From Streptomyces sp. NBC_00539 (GTDB lineage: Bacteria > Actinomycetota > Actinomycetes > Streptomycetales > Streptomycetaceae): DNA of 64,000 bases. The stretch is from assembly GCF_036346105.1 (NCBI RefSeq), contig NZ_CP107811.1:5971501-6035500 (forward strand). The letters run 5' to 3'. The position numbers and the translations under genes are program-made. The notes under the pieces were generated by a model. That model did no database searches. It was not told the origin of the DNA and saw only the letters and a list, made by a program, of their open reading frames with translations. Positions 57,336-64,000 of this stretch are shown in pieces; position 1 is the stretch's first letter; the number at the start of each line of letters is the position of its first letter.

Positions 57336-58835
57336 GTGACCTCGTTGCACACCACCGGAGCGCGGCCCCGGAGTCTGGGGGCGGCGCTCGCCGCCGCCGG
57401 ACTCCTCACGACGCTCCTGGCGGGCGCCGGACCGGCGTCCGCGACCCCCGACCCCGGCGACCTGACGCCCGGATCCTCGTTCGGCGCCGTCGGCCCCCGG
57501 AGCGCCGCCACCGCCCCGGACCGCGAGCTCGCCCCCGGCGAGATCCCCGGACAGGACGAGATCGTGCACAGCAAGAACGTCACGCCCCTGGCCAACGTCC
57601 CCAGCAGCCACCCGGGCGGGATCAACTCCGACCTGGCCTTCCAGGACCAGTACGCCTACGCGGGCAGCTACGACGGCTTCACCATCTACGACATCGGCAA
57701 CCCCAAGGCGCCCAAGACCGTCGCCACGGTGCTCTGCCCCGGCGGCCAGAACGACGTCTCCGTCTACGGCGACCTGCTCTTCCTCTCCACCGACTCCTCC
57801 CGCAGCGACGACTCCTGCCACAGCGTCTCGCAGCCCGCGACGGAGAAGTCCTCCTGGGAGGGCATCAAGATCTTCGACATCAAGGACAAGAAGAACCCCA
57901 GGTACATCAAGTCCGTCGAGACCTCGTGCGGTTCCCACACCCACACCCTGGTGCCGGGCGGCCGTGACGTCTACCTCTACGTCTCCTCGTACTCGCCGAG
58001 CGAGGCCTTCCCCGACTGCCAGCCGCCGCACGACGGCATCTCGGTCGTCAAGGTCCCGAGGAAGGACCCGACCCGGGCCGCGGTCGTCGCCTTCCCCGTC
58101 CTCTTCCCGGACGGCGGCAACCCGGGCGCGCCCGCCAACCCCGGCGTCTCCAAGACGACCGGCTGCCACGACATCACCGTGCTGCCCTCCAAGAACCTCG
58201 CCGCCGGCGCCTGCATGGGCGACGGCATCCTCTTCGACATCACCGACCCCGAGCAGCCGCGCGTCATCGACCGCGTCCAGGACAACGTCAACTTCTCGTT
58301 CTGGCACTCCGCCACCTTCAACGAACGTGCGGACAAGGTGGTGTTCACCGACGAACTGGGCGGGGGCGGCAGCGCCACCTGCAACGAGGCGACCGGCCCC
58401 GACCGGGGGGCCGACGGCATCTACGACATCACCGGCCGCGGCGACCAGCGCAAACTCGTCTTCAAGAGCTACTTCAAGATCCCGCGCCGGCAGGCGGACA
58501 CCGAGAACTGCGTGGCCCACAACGGCTCGTTGGTCCCGGTCGGCGGCGGCCGCGACGTCATGGTCCAGGCCTGGTACCAGGGCGGAGTCTCCGTGTGGGA
58601 CTTCACCGACTCCACCCGCCCCGTGGAGATCGGCTACTTCGAGCGCGGCCCGCTGACCACCGACACGCTGGGACTGGGCGGCTCGTGGTCGGCGTACTAC
58701 TACCGCGGCCACATCTACTCGAACGACATCGTCAAGGGCCTCGACGTGCTCCGGCTCGACGACCGGCGCACCGAGAGCGCCAAGTGGGTACGGATGGACC
58801 GGCTCAACGTGCAGAGCCAGCCCGCCTATCACTGA
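57336..58835 (+). CDS. Secreted LVIVD-repeat beta-propeller protein
   Basis: The 499-residue protein has a signal peptide (about residues 1-37, ending ASA). It carries repeats of the LVIVD/propeller form such as GFTIYDIGNPKAPK near residue 113, GIKIFDIKDKKNPRYI near 185, GILFDITDPEQPRVI near 297 and VSVWDFTDSTRPVEIG near 420. Six cysteines suggest disulfides. GTG has GGGAGG upstream. Together with the divergent DUF305 lipoprotein it forms a conserved-looking extracytoplasmic pair of unknown role. Its last seven bases overlap the convergent TetR gene. Confidence 0.85.
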   Translation: MTSLHTTGARPRSLGAALAAAGLLTTLLAGAGPASATPDPGDLTPGSSFGAVGPRSAATAPDRELAPGEIPGQDEIVHSKNVTPLANVPSSHPGGINSDLAFQDQYAYAGSYDGFTIYDIGNPKAPKTVATVLCPGGQNDVSVYGDLLFLSTDSSRSDDSCHSVSQPATEKSSWEGIKIFDIKDKKNPRYIKSVETSCGSHTHTLVPGGRDVYLYVSSYSPSEAFPDCQPPHDGISVVKVPRKDPTRAAVVAFPVLFPDGGNPGAPANPGVSKTTGCHDITVLPSKNLAAGACMGDGILFDITDPEQPRVIDRVQDNVNFSFWHSATFNERADKVVFTDELGGGGSATCNEATGPDRGADGIYDITGRGDQRKLVFKSYFKIPRRQADTENCVAHNGSLVPVGGGRDVMVQAWYQGGVSVWDFTDSTRPVEIGYFERGPLTTDTLGLGGSWSAYYYRGHIYSNDIVKGLDVLRLDDRRTESAKWVRMDRLNVQSQPAYH

Positions 58836-59461
58836 CCCGGCAGCGCGGGGCTCCCGCCGGGCGGCCCTCCGTCCGGCGGGGTACCGAGCTCCCACTCCAG
58901 CCCGTACCGCTGGAACAGCTCGGCCCGCAGCCGGGAGGCCGGCATCGGCGCCCCCGGCAGCAGGACCGCCACCACGGCGCCCATCAGCAGGGCACGCAGC
59001 AACGGGTAGTCGGTGTCCACGTCCGTCGAGCCGTACCGGACGACGGTGTCGCTCAGCAGCTCCGCGAGGCGCTGCTGCTCCGCGCACCGGACGAACCCCT
59101 CCGCCTGGAGGATGCCCGCCATGTGCGTGCGCATCAGCCGGGGCCGGTCCACGGCCAGCCCGAGGATCGCGTCGATGGCCCGCGCCAGGCGTTCACGGCC
59201 GTCGTCGGTACGGGGCGGCCGCTCCAGGGCCGCCTCCAGGGTCAGGTGCATCAGCCGGTGGACCGCGGACTGCAGCAGCTGGCGTTTGCCCGGGAAGTAG
59301 TACGAGATCAGGCCCCGGGCGGCACCGGCCCGGTCGGCGATGTCGCCGAGGGTGGTGGCTTCGTAGCCACGCTCGCCGACGAGCTCCACCGTCGCCTGGA
59401 GCAGCCGTTCCCGGGAACGTCTGCGCAATTCTTCATTGACCGATGCGCTGCGCGGGACCAT
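58829..59461 (-). CDS. TetR/AcrR family transcriptional regulator
   Basis: The 210-residue protein has the TetR helix-turn-helix (RRSRERLLQATVELVGERGYEATTLGDIADRAGAARGLISYYFPGKRQLL, residues 13-62) and a ligand-binding C-terminus. A CAGGAG ribosome site precedes the ATG. A perfect 13-base palindrome lies 18 bases upstream, which is probably its own operator. The target besides itself is not obvious. Confidence 0.88.
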   Translation of the reverse strand: MVPRSASVNEELRRRSRERLLQATVELVGERGYEATTLGDIADRAGAARGLISYYFPGKRQLLQSAVHRLMHLTLEAALERPPRTDDGRERLARAIDAILGLAVDRPRLMRTHMAGILQAEGFVRCAEQQRLAELLSDTVVRYGSTDVDTDYPLLRALLMGAVVAVLLPGAPMPASRLRAELFQRYGLEWELGTPPDGGPPGGSPALPGQ

Positions 59462-59479
59462 GCTTACTCCTGCGTTGAC

Positions 59480-59492
59480 TGGCTCCGAGCCA
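59480..59492. promoter_or_regulatory. Palindromic operator before the TetR gene
   Basis: TGGCTC-C-GAGCCA is a perfect palindrome with six-base arms, immediately left of AATATA on this strand (TATATT for the TetR gene). A repressor there would cover the transcription start, so autoregulation is likely. Confidence 0.7.
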
Positions 59493-59515
59493 ATATACTC
59501 AGCGCGCGGTTCTAC

Positions 59516-59548
59516 TGCTCTGGGTGACGCGGGGGATCACCCAGAGCA
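59516..59548 (-). terminator. Terminator hairpin after the 59573-59992 gene
   Basis: TGCTCTGGGTGA (59516-59527) and TCACCCAGAGCA (59537-59548) form a perfect 12-base-pair stem with a nine-base loop, 25 bases beyond the end of the minus-strand gene that it would terminate. Confidence 0.8.
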
Positions 59549-59572
59549 GAGCTCCGCACACGGCGGGTGCGC

Positions 59573-59992
59573 TCAGTCCTGCCCGCGGCCGGACAGCTCG
59601 AAGTAGGCGCCGGTGCCCGCACCGTCCACGTGGACGACGTGCCGGCCGACGCGGACGATCTGCGCTCCGCCGGCGCGCCATGAACCCTCGGGGCCCCGGT
59701 CGCCGCTCAGGGGCGTCCACACTTCCAGGAACGTGCTTCCGTCGGTGTTCGTGCCGGTTTCGACCAGGCCGCTGCCCTTTGGCCGCAATGTCCCGACGTC
59801 CTCGCCGGGGGAGCCGACCTCGTGGTGGAAGGTGACCTGCCTGCCGTCGTAGGTGGTCGTGCCGGCGAAGCCACGGCTGTCGGCGTAGCAGGCGCCGCTC
59901 TGGAGCCAGACGACGTGCTCGTCCTCGCGCAGGGGGCCGCCGTCGCGGCTGATTCCGGCGCGCAGCCAGGCGCCTGGGGTGGGTGCGTCCAT
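59573..59992 (-). CDS. Uncharacterised protein, 139 residues
   Basis: The protein has no signal peptide or membrane segment. It begins PTPGAWLRAGISRDGGPLREDEHVVWLQSGACYADSRGF and continues as alternating beta strands ending VVHVDGAGTGAYFEL, which suggests a small beta-barrel or lipocalin-like fold. The WLQSGxxYADxR stretch recurs in uncharacterised bacterial proteins, but I cannot name the family. It lies 51 bases downstream of the M56 peptidase gene on the same strand and may be cotranscribed. A strong terminator follows. Confidence 0.6.
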   Translation of the reverse strand: MDAPTPGAWLRAGISRDGGPLREDEHVVWLQSGACYADSRGFAGTTTYDGRQVTFHHEVGSPGEDVGTLRPKGSGLVETGTNTDGSTFLEVWTPLSGDRGPEGSWRAGGAQIVRVGRHVVHVDGAGTGAYFELSGRGQD

Positions 59993-60043
59993 GGCCCCAG
60001 CCTGCCAGGCGGCGGCGTGGAGGCCGGTGAGCGCGGCCGGGGG

Positions 60044-60982
60044 TTACGCGAGCGCGCTCAGGCCCGGTACGAAGGCCACCGCCAGCGGCAGCGCGGGCAT
60101 CAGCGTCGCCAGCGCCGTCAGCCGCAGCCGCCTGGCCGGGGACAGCCGCGGGGTGGCGGACAGCAGCCGCCGCACCCGCTGGGGGACGTGCGCCTCTGGG
60201 GCGGCGCCCAGGCCGAACACCCCGCGGTCCTCGTTCAGCCCGACCAGGGCCAGCGCGACCGTGAGCCGCCCGAACCGTCGTGAAGCCACGTCGTCGGCGG
60301 CGAGCTCCACCAGGCGGTGCATCTCCTCCTCGAACGCCGCGAACACCGGCACCTGGGGGAAGCCCCCGGCCAGCGCCCGCGAGCAGTGCAGCAGCCAGTC
60401 GTGCCGGGCCGCGACGTGCCCCTGCTCGTGGGCCAGCACGGCATCCAGTTGGCTGCCCTTCAGCCGGCCCAGCGCGGCCGTCGTGACCACCAGCTGCGGG
60501 ACCGTACCCGGCTGCCACCACGCCTCGGGCCGGGGTCCCTCCAGTACGACCAGCCGCGCGGCCTGCGGGTCCTCCCCGGGCAACAGCGGAGCGCGCTCCA
60601 GCAGTTCGGCCCCGCGGGCACGCCGCCCGGCCCGCGCCCGCAGCACCTCGCGGGTCAGCATCGCGCCCGTCCACAGGCCGCCGCCCGCCAGTGCCAGCGC
60701 GGTGACCGCGGCCCACATGCCGCCCGCCGCGCCGAGCCCGTAGGCGTCGACCACCCCGTGCGGGGCGGCGGCGAAGAGCCGCCCCCGTACCGCCTGCCAG
60801 GCCGCCGCGGCGCTCAGCAGCATCGACAGCGCGAGGCACAGCAGCACCGCCCCCACCACGCACTGCCACACCCACAGCGCGACGACCGGCTCACGGTCGG
60901 GCCACTCGGCCCGCGCCAGCAGGCGGGGGGCGAGCAGCGCGGTCAGTGCGCCGAGCAGCAGGAGAGCGGCGGGGACCATCAT
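60044..60982 (-). CDS. M56-family (BlaR1-like) membrane metallopeptidase
   Basis: The 312-residue protein has membrane helices near residues 5-22, 36-62, 85-108 and 285-305 and the zinc-metallopeptidase motif HEQGH with H185. The third ligand probably lies in EMHRLVELAADDVASRR. M56 enzymes usually pair with a BlaI/MecI-type repressor that they cleave, but no BlaI gene is present near it. It follows a DUF5134 membrane protein gene by 79 bases. There is no penicillin-binding sensor domain. Confidence 0.85.
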   Translation of the reverse strand: MMVPAALLLLGALTALLAPRLLARAEWPDREPVVALWVWQCVVGAVLLCLALSMLLSAAAAWQAVRGRLFAAAPHGVVDAYGLGAAGGMWAAVTALALAGGGLWTGAMLTREVLRARAGRRARGAELLERAPLLPGEDPQAARLVVLEGPRPEAWWQPGTVPQLVVTTAALGRLKGSQLDAVLAHEQGHVAARHDWLLHCSRALAGGFPQVPVFAAFEEEMHRLVELAADDVASRRFGRLTVALALVGLNEDRGVFGLGAAPEAHVPQRVRRLLSATPRLSPARRLRLTALATLMPALPLAVAFVPGLSALA

Positions 60983-61061
60983 GGCCGTCAGCCTATGAGC
61001 GAGGCGCTACCTGCGGGTAGGGCCCGCGCCATTGGTGACGCAGGACACGTTTCGCCGTCAC

Positions 61062-61775
61062 TCACATGCTCAGCAGCATCGCCAACATCCCGATCCCCAT
61101 GGTCAGTCGGCAGGCCCTGGTCAACTCGCCCGCGGCACCCGCGGCACCCGCGGCACCCGCGGCACCCGCGGCACCCGCGGCACCCGCGGCACCCGCGGCA
61201 CCCGCGGCACCCGCGGCACCCGCGGCACCCGCGGCACCCGCGGCCCCCGCGGCCCCCGCAGCGCCCGCGGCACCCGCAGCGTCCCCGGCCGGCGCCACCG
61301 GGACCGGCGCAGCCCCGCCTCCCGCCACCAGCCGGGCCCCGCCCAGCAGGACGTACCCCGCGAAGTAGGCGAGCAGCGTCCCCGTCACCAGGGGCAGCCC
61401 CGCGCCCTGGCCGTGCGCGTGCCCGGAGCCCGCCACGAGCCCGAGGTACGCCATGTAGGCCATCGCCAGGCAGCCGACCGCGTGGTGCGCGTGGTGGCGC
61501 AGGCCCGGGCCGCCCCGCAGCAGCCACAGCGCGTGCGCGGCGGCCGCGCAGAAGACGGCCAGCAGGATCGCCGGACCCCACGCGCCGGTGCCGGACGGCG
61601 CGGCCATCACGGCCATCCCGAACCCCATGAGGGCCTCGCCCATCGCCGCGCCGCGCGCCGCCCGGCCCGCTCTGCGCGCCCGCAGCAGGCAGTACGTACC
61701 GCTGGTGGCGCAGAGCGCGACGAGCAGCCAGCCGGAGACGGCTGAGGCGGCGGACGGCAGCGCGGATCCGTGCAC
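61062..61775 (-). CDS. DUF5134-like membrane protein with a long Ala-Ala-Gly repeat
   Basis: The protein of about 237 residues has five or six membrane helices ([18 protein letters not shown] near residue 15, then [26 protein letters not shown] and others). Histidines lie in [11 protein letters not shown] and SGHAHGQG. Between the fifth helix and a final hydrophobic segment ([12 protein letters not shown]) is a run of 16 Ala-Ala-Gly triplets, encoded by a 9-bp tandem repeat. GTG at 61775 has GGGAGGT upstream. It resembles DUF5134, which is often next to M56 peptidase genes, as here. Confidence 0.8.
   Translation of the reverse strand: MHGSALPSAASAVSGWLLVALCATSGTYCLLRARRAGRAARGAAMGEALMGFGMAVMAAPSGTGAWGPAILLAVFCAAAAHALWLLRGGPGLRHHAHHAVGCLAMAYMAYLGLVAGSGHAHGQGAGLPLVTGTLLAYFAGYVLLGGARLVAGGGAAPVPVAPAGDAAGAAGAAGAAGAAGAAGAAGAAGAAGAAGAAGAAGAAGAAGAAGAAGAAGELTRACRLTMGIGMLAMLLSM
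61131..61274. repeat. 9-bp minisatellite, 16 units
   Basis: Twelve exact copies of CGCGGCACC (61131-61238) are followed by four variant copies (two CGCGGCCCC, CGCAGCGCC, one CGCGGCACC) up to 61274. On the minus strand each unit reads Ala-Ala-Gly in frame. Copy number should vary by slippage without breaking the frame. Confidence 0.95.
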
Positions 61776-61906
61776 GGCGGAACCTCCCGGTTCGTCGGCG
61801 TCACGGGAAGAGATGCCCCTGTGGACGGGCCCGCACGCCGCCCCGGGATAGGCTCTCCGTGCCGTACCCGGCATGTCATATGCCGATCAGATGAACGGAG
61901 TCGTCC

Positions 61907-62446
61907 ATGCCGACCGTCCACCCCGCCGCCCTGAGTTTCCGGCCCGCTGTCGAGGCGGACGTACCGGAACTGGTGGCGCTCGTCGAGTCGGCCTACCGCG
62001 GTGACGCCAGCCGGGCCGGCTGGACCACGGAAGCGGACTACCTGGACGGCCAGCGCACCGACCCGGAGGGCGTCCGGCAGATCATCGGAGCGCCCGACGG
62101 CGTGCTGCTCGTCGTGGAGCGCGCGGGCGAACTCGTCGCCTGCTGCCAGCTCGAACACCGCGGCGACCACGCCTACTTCGGGATGTTCGCCGTGCGCCCC
62201 GGGCTGCAGGGCGGCGGCCTCGGCAAGGAGGTCCTCGCCGAGGCCGAGCGGCGCGCCCGCGAGGAGTGGGGCGCCACGGAGATGCGGATGACGGTGGTCA
62301 ACGTACGGGAGGAACTCATCGCCTACTACGAGCGCCGCGGCTACCGGCGCACCGGCGAACTGAGCCCCTTCCCGTACGGCGACGAGCGTTTCGGCATCCC
62401 GCTCCGCACCGACCTCGCCTTCGAGCTGCTGGTCAAGCCGCTGTAG
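61907..62446 (+). CDS. GNAT-family N-acetyltransferase
   Basis: The 179-residue protein has the GNAT fold with the acetyl-CoA loop near residue 103 (MFAVRPGLQGGGLGKEVLAEAERRARE, R/Q-x-x-G-x-G/A), preceded by a beta strand pair, and the C-terminal MTVVNVREELIAYYERRGYRRTGE. The acceptor is unknown. ATG at 61907 lies in an intergenic gap and is divergent from the DUF5134 gene. Confidence 0.88.
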   Translation: MPTVHPAALSFRPAVEADVPELVALVESAYRGDASRAGWTTEADYLDGQRTDPEGVRQIIGAPDGVLLVVERAGELVACCQLEHRGDHAYFGMFAVRPGLQGGGLGKEVLAEAERRAREEWGATEMRMTVVNVREELIAYYERRGYRRTGELSPFPYGDERFGIPLRTDLAFELLVKPL

Positions 62447-62465
62447 CGGACGACCGGCCGCCCGC

Positions 62466-63149
62466 TCAGGCGGTGAAGCGGCCGGTGCTGCGGATCTCCG
62501 GGAAGCCGGTGAGCACGCCGTCCAGTTCGAGCGCGCGCGCCAGCCGCAGCTGGTCGAGGGAGTCGACCGTCCAGCCGGTCACCCGCAGCCCGGCCGCGTG
62601 CGCCGCCTCCACCGTCTCCAGGGTGATCCGGCGCAGCCTGAGGGCCACCGTGCGGGCGCGTGCGGCGAGCGCCCGGTCCACCACGTCGGACCCGTGGGGG
62701 TCCGCGTACAGGGTGGTGCGCAGGCCCGGCACCCGCCGGGCCGCCCCGGCCAGGACCGCGTCCTGGAACGAGGCCACCTCGACACGGGCGCTCAGATCGC
62801 GGCGCACGACCAGTTCCGTGAGCACCCCGGCGGCGGCCTCGTCCTGCACCGCGACCTGGAGCGGGGTGCGCACCGCCTCCAGCACCTCGTCCAGGACCGG
62901 TAGGCGTTCGCCGTGACCGGCGTCCAGCTCGCGCAGTTCGGCCAGGGTCAGTTCGGCCACGGCGCCCGCTCCGTCGGTCGTGCGGTCCACTTCGCCGTCG
63001 TGCAGGACGACGAGCGCGCCGTCCTTGCTCAGGCGCACGTCCAGCGCGATGACGTCCATGCCGCAGCGTTCCGCGCGGACGAAGGACCGCAGGGTGTTCT
63101 CCGGCTCCACACCCATGACCCCGCGATGACCGATGGTGAGGAAAGTCAA
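62466..63149 (-). CDS. Glycerophosphodiester phosphodiesterase-like protein with altered metal site
   Basis: The 227-residue protein has the GDPD TIM-barrel pattern: IGHRG at residues 6-10, PENTLRSF near 16 and VLHDGEVDRTTDG near 47. Two metal-binding glutamates of the family are replaced: the usual E-x-D strand reads ALD (IALDVRLSKDG) and the usual I-E-I-K strand reads VAVQ (LQVAVQDE). The remaining histidines are in place. The usual reaction hydrolyses glycerophosphodiesters to glycerol 3-phosphate; this copy may be inactive or work differently. It is convergent with the GNAT gene. Confidence 0.8.
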   Translation of the reverse strand: MTFLTIGHRGVMGVEPENTLRSFVRAERCGMDVIALDVRLSKDGALVVLHDGEVDRTTDGAGAVAELTLAELRELDAGHGERLPVLDEVLEAVRTPLQVAVQDEAAAGVLTELVVRRDLSARVEVASFQDAVLAGAARRVPGLRTTLYADPHGSDVVDRALAARARTVALRLRRITLETVEAAHAAGLRVTGWTVDSLDQLRLARALELDGVLTGFPEIRSTGRFTA

Positions 63150-63503
63150 GGTTCTCTCGCTTCCGTCGACGGCGGCTGCCGCGCGGTCGCGGTGTCCCGA
63201 CCGGCCGCGCGGTGAGGACGCATGCTAGTGCGCCACGGGTGCGATGGGACCGGCCGTGCAGTGCCCGGAAAGGCCCCCGAGGCCGCTTCCCGCCAGGGCT
63301 CGGTCCCCGGTCGCGGCGCCGTGGCGTCACCCACGGGTGGGCGCGTCCTCCAGGCGTTGACGCGGACGGCGCGGTGCGCCGCGCGGACGCGGCCGGTCCC
63401 GGGTCTTGCTACTTCTACCTATGACTACTAGTCATATTCCTATTCGAAGCAAGCCCTGGCGTGCGGCGCGTCCGCACGCGACCGCGCGACATCTGGAGGC
63501 ATC
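63150..63503. other. 354-base intergenic region
   Basis: The region separates divergent genes for the GDPD-like protein and the luciferase-like oxidoreductase. It contains the 17-base palindrome at 63420-63436 and a TTGCTA at 63406-63411 that could be a -35 box. No small gene with a clear ribosome site was found. Confidence 0.4.
63420..63436. promoter_or_regulatory. 17-bp perfect palindrome upstream of the luciferase-like gene
   Basis: TATGACTA-C-TAGTCATA (63420-63436) has eight-base arms and a single central base, about 68 bases before the GTG. Its AT-richness stands out in this genome and suits a MarR- or HxlR-type repressor. Confidence 0.75.
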
Positions 63504-64000
63504 GTGAAATTCTCCGTGATCTTCGAAGCGCAACTGGCCGATCCGACCGTGGAGCGGGAGCACCAGGTCATCCGCGACTGCGTCGAACAGGCCGTGCTCG
63601 CCGAACGCGTGGGATTCGACCGGATCTGGGCGGTCGAGCACCACGCGCTCAAGTGGTACGCCCACATGTCCGCACCGGAGATCTTCCTGACCTGGGTCGC
63701 GGCGCGGACGCGGTCCATCCGCATCGGCCACGGCGTCGTCTGCATGCCGTTCCGCTTCAACCACCCGGTCCGGGTCGCCGAGCGGGCCGCGATGCTCGAC
63801 CTGCTCTGCGGCGGACGGCTCGACCTGGGTGCCGGGCGCGGCGGCACCACGCAGGAGACCTCGTTGTTCGGGGTGGACAAGGAGCGCACCACCGCCGAGG
63901 TGGAGGAGGCGCTGCGGATCATCGGGCGGGCCTGGCGGGAGGAGGAGCTGGAGTACCACGGGGAGCTGCTGGACATCGGCCCGCACCCGGTGCTGCCCCG
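63504..64000 (+). CDS. LLM-class flavin-dependent oxidoreductase, 3' truncated
   Basis: The window contains the first 165 codons from GTG 63504 (TGGAGG upstream). The sequence KFSVIFEAQL, then VLAERVGFDRIWAVEHHALKW near residue 38, GHGVVCMPFRFNHPVRVAERAAMLDLL near 80 and GRLDLGAGRGG is the bacterial luciferase-like monooxygenase pattern, which binds reduced FMN or F420. The rest lies outside the window. Its palindromic promoter region suggests tight control. Confidence 0.88.
   Translation, partial: MKFSVIFEAQLADPTVEREHQVIRDCVEQAVLAERVGFDRIWAVEHHALKWYAHMSAPEIFLTWVAARTRSIRIGHGVVCMPFRFNHPVRVAERAAMLDLLCGGRLDLGAGRGGTTQETSLFGVDKERTTAEVEEALRIIGRAWREEELEYHGELLDIGPHPVLP

Noticed and set aside
61066-61368. 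Plus-strand open frame through the minisatellite (Pro-Ala-Ala repeats)
   Set aside because: It arises from the tandem repeat itself and has no independent support; the minus-strand frame has membrane helices and a good ribosome site.
1-64000. Mobile elements, prophage, CRISPR, tRNA and rRNA genes
   Set aside because: No transposase, integrase, phage, or repeat-spacer pattern, and no recognisable tRNA or rRNA sequence were seen on either strand.

Overview
The window is a stretch of actinobacterial chromosome, almost certainly from a Streptomyces. The base composition is very high in G+C with strongly GC-biased third codon positions. GTG starts are common, and several gene sets are typical of the genus: a cvn conservon, a MerR/B12-type LitR regulator with an ECF sigma factor, an FHA plus Ser/Thr kinase pair, FprA-type ferredoxin reductase, and a stand-alone bacterial nitric oxide synthase. 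No rRNA, tRNA, transposase, phage gene or CRISPR array was seen.

Layout. 1-7.2 kb: end of a beta-propeller gene, a molybdopterin oxidoreductase with its cytochrome b partner, a secreted metal-dependent hydrolase with a carbohydrate-binding-like C-terminus, TetR and MOSC genes, and a methyltransferase. 7.2-12.6 kb: an MHYT membrane sensor and then a conservon (histidine kinase, roadblock, DUF742, GTPase) followed by a second roadblock gene. 12.7-18.4 kb: housekeeping genes (YchJ-like, TesB, DEAD-box helicase with DUF3516, membrane-bound metal-dependent hydrolase). 18.7-24.3 kb: an FHA/kinase pair and a secreted cell-envelope operon of two LGFP-repeat hydrolases and an antigen-85-like esterase; the two LGFP genes share an exact 375-bp block. 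24.3-30.8 kb: an asymmetric heterodimeric ABC exporter, then a MarR gene divergent from a homodimeric-type ABC exporter across a palindromic operator.

30.6-33.0 kb: flavin monooxygenase, HAD phosphatase, Lrp/AsnC regulator. 33.0-39.9 kb: a probable light/photo-oxidative stress island (DUF1365, FAD amine-oxidase-like protein, SDR-DUF2867, photolyase, LitR-like regulator, ECF sigma) without carotenoid genes in view. 40.0-46.0 kb: histidine phosphatase, amino-acid permease with universal stress protein, a PAS-GAF-SpoIIE phosphatase translationally coupled to a PP2C phosphatase. 46.2-52.2 kb: FUSC membrane protein, nitric oxide synthase, lactonase, CbiX-like chelatase, uracil-DNA glycosylase. 52.2-57.3 kb: a sialidase-like propeller, an Old Yellow Enzyme and ArsR regulator tied together by a repeated 16-bp operator, FprA, DUF305 lipoprotein. 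57.3-64.0 kb: LVIVD-repeat protein, TetR, M56 peptidase with a DUF5134 protein carrying a 9-bp minisatellite, GNAT, a GDPD-like protein lacking two metal-ligand glutamates, and the start of a luciferase-like oxidoreductase.

The most interesting items are the triple-palindrome operator at the Old Yellow Enzyme promoter with a matching site before the ArsR gene, the LGFP/antigen-85 secreted operon with its gene-converted 375-bp block, the complementary loss of ATP-site motifs in the paired ABC exporter, the lit-like island, and the AAG minisatellite membrane protein beside an M56 peptidase that has no BlaI partner in view. All family names come from reading translated sequence and from memory of the families; no database search was possible.
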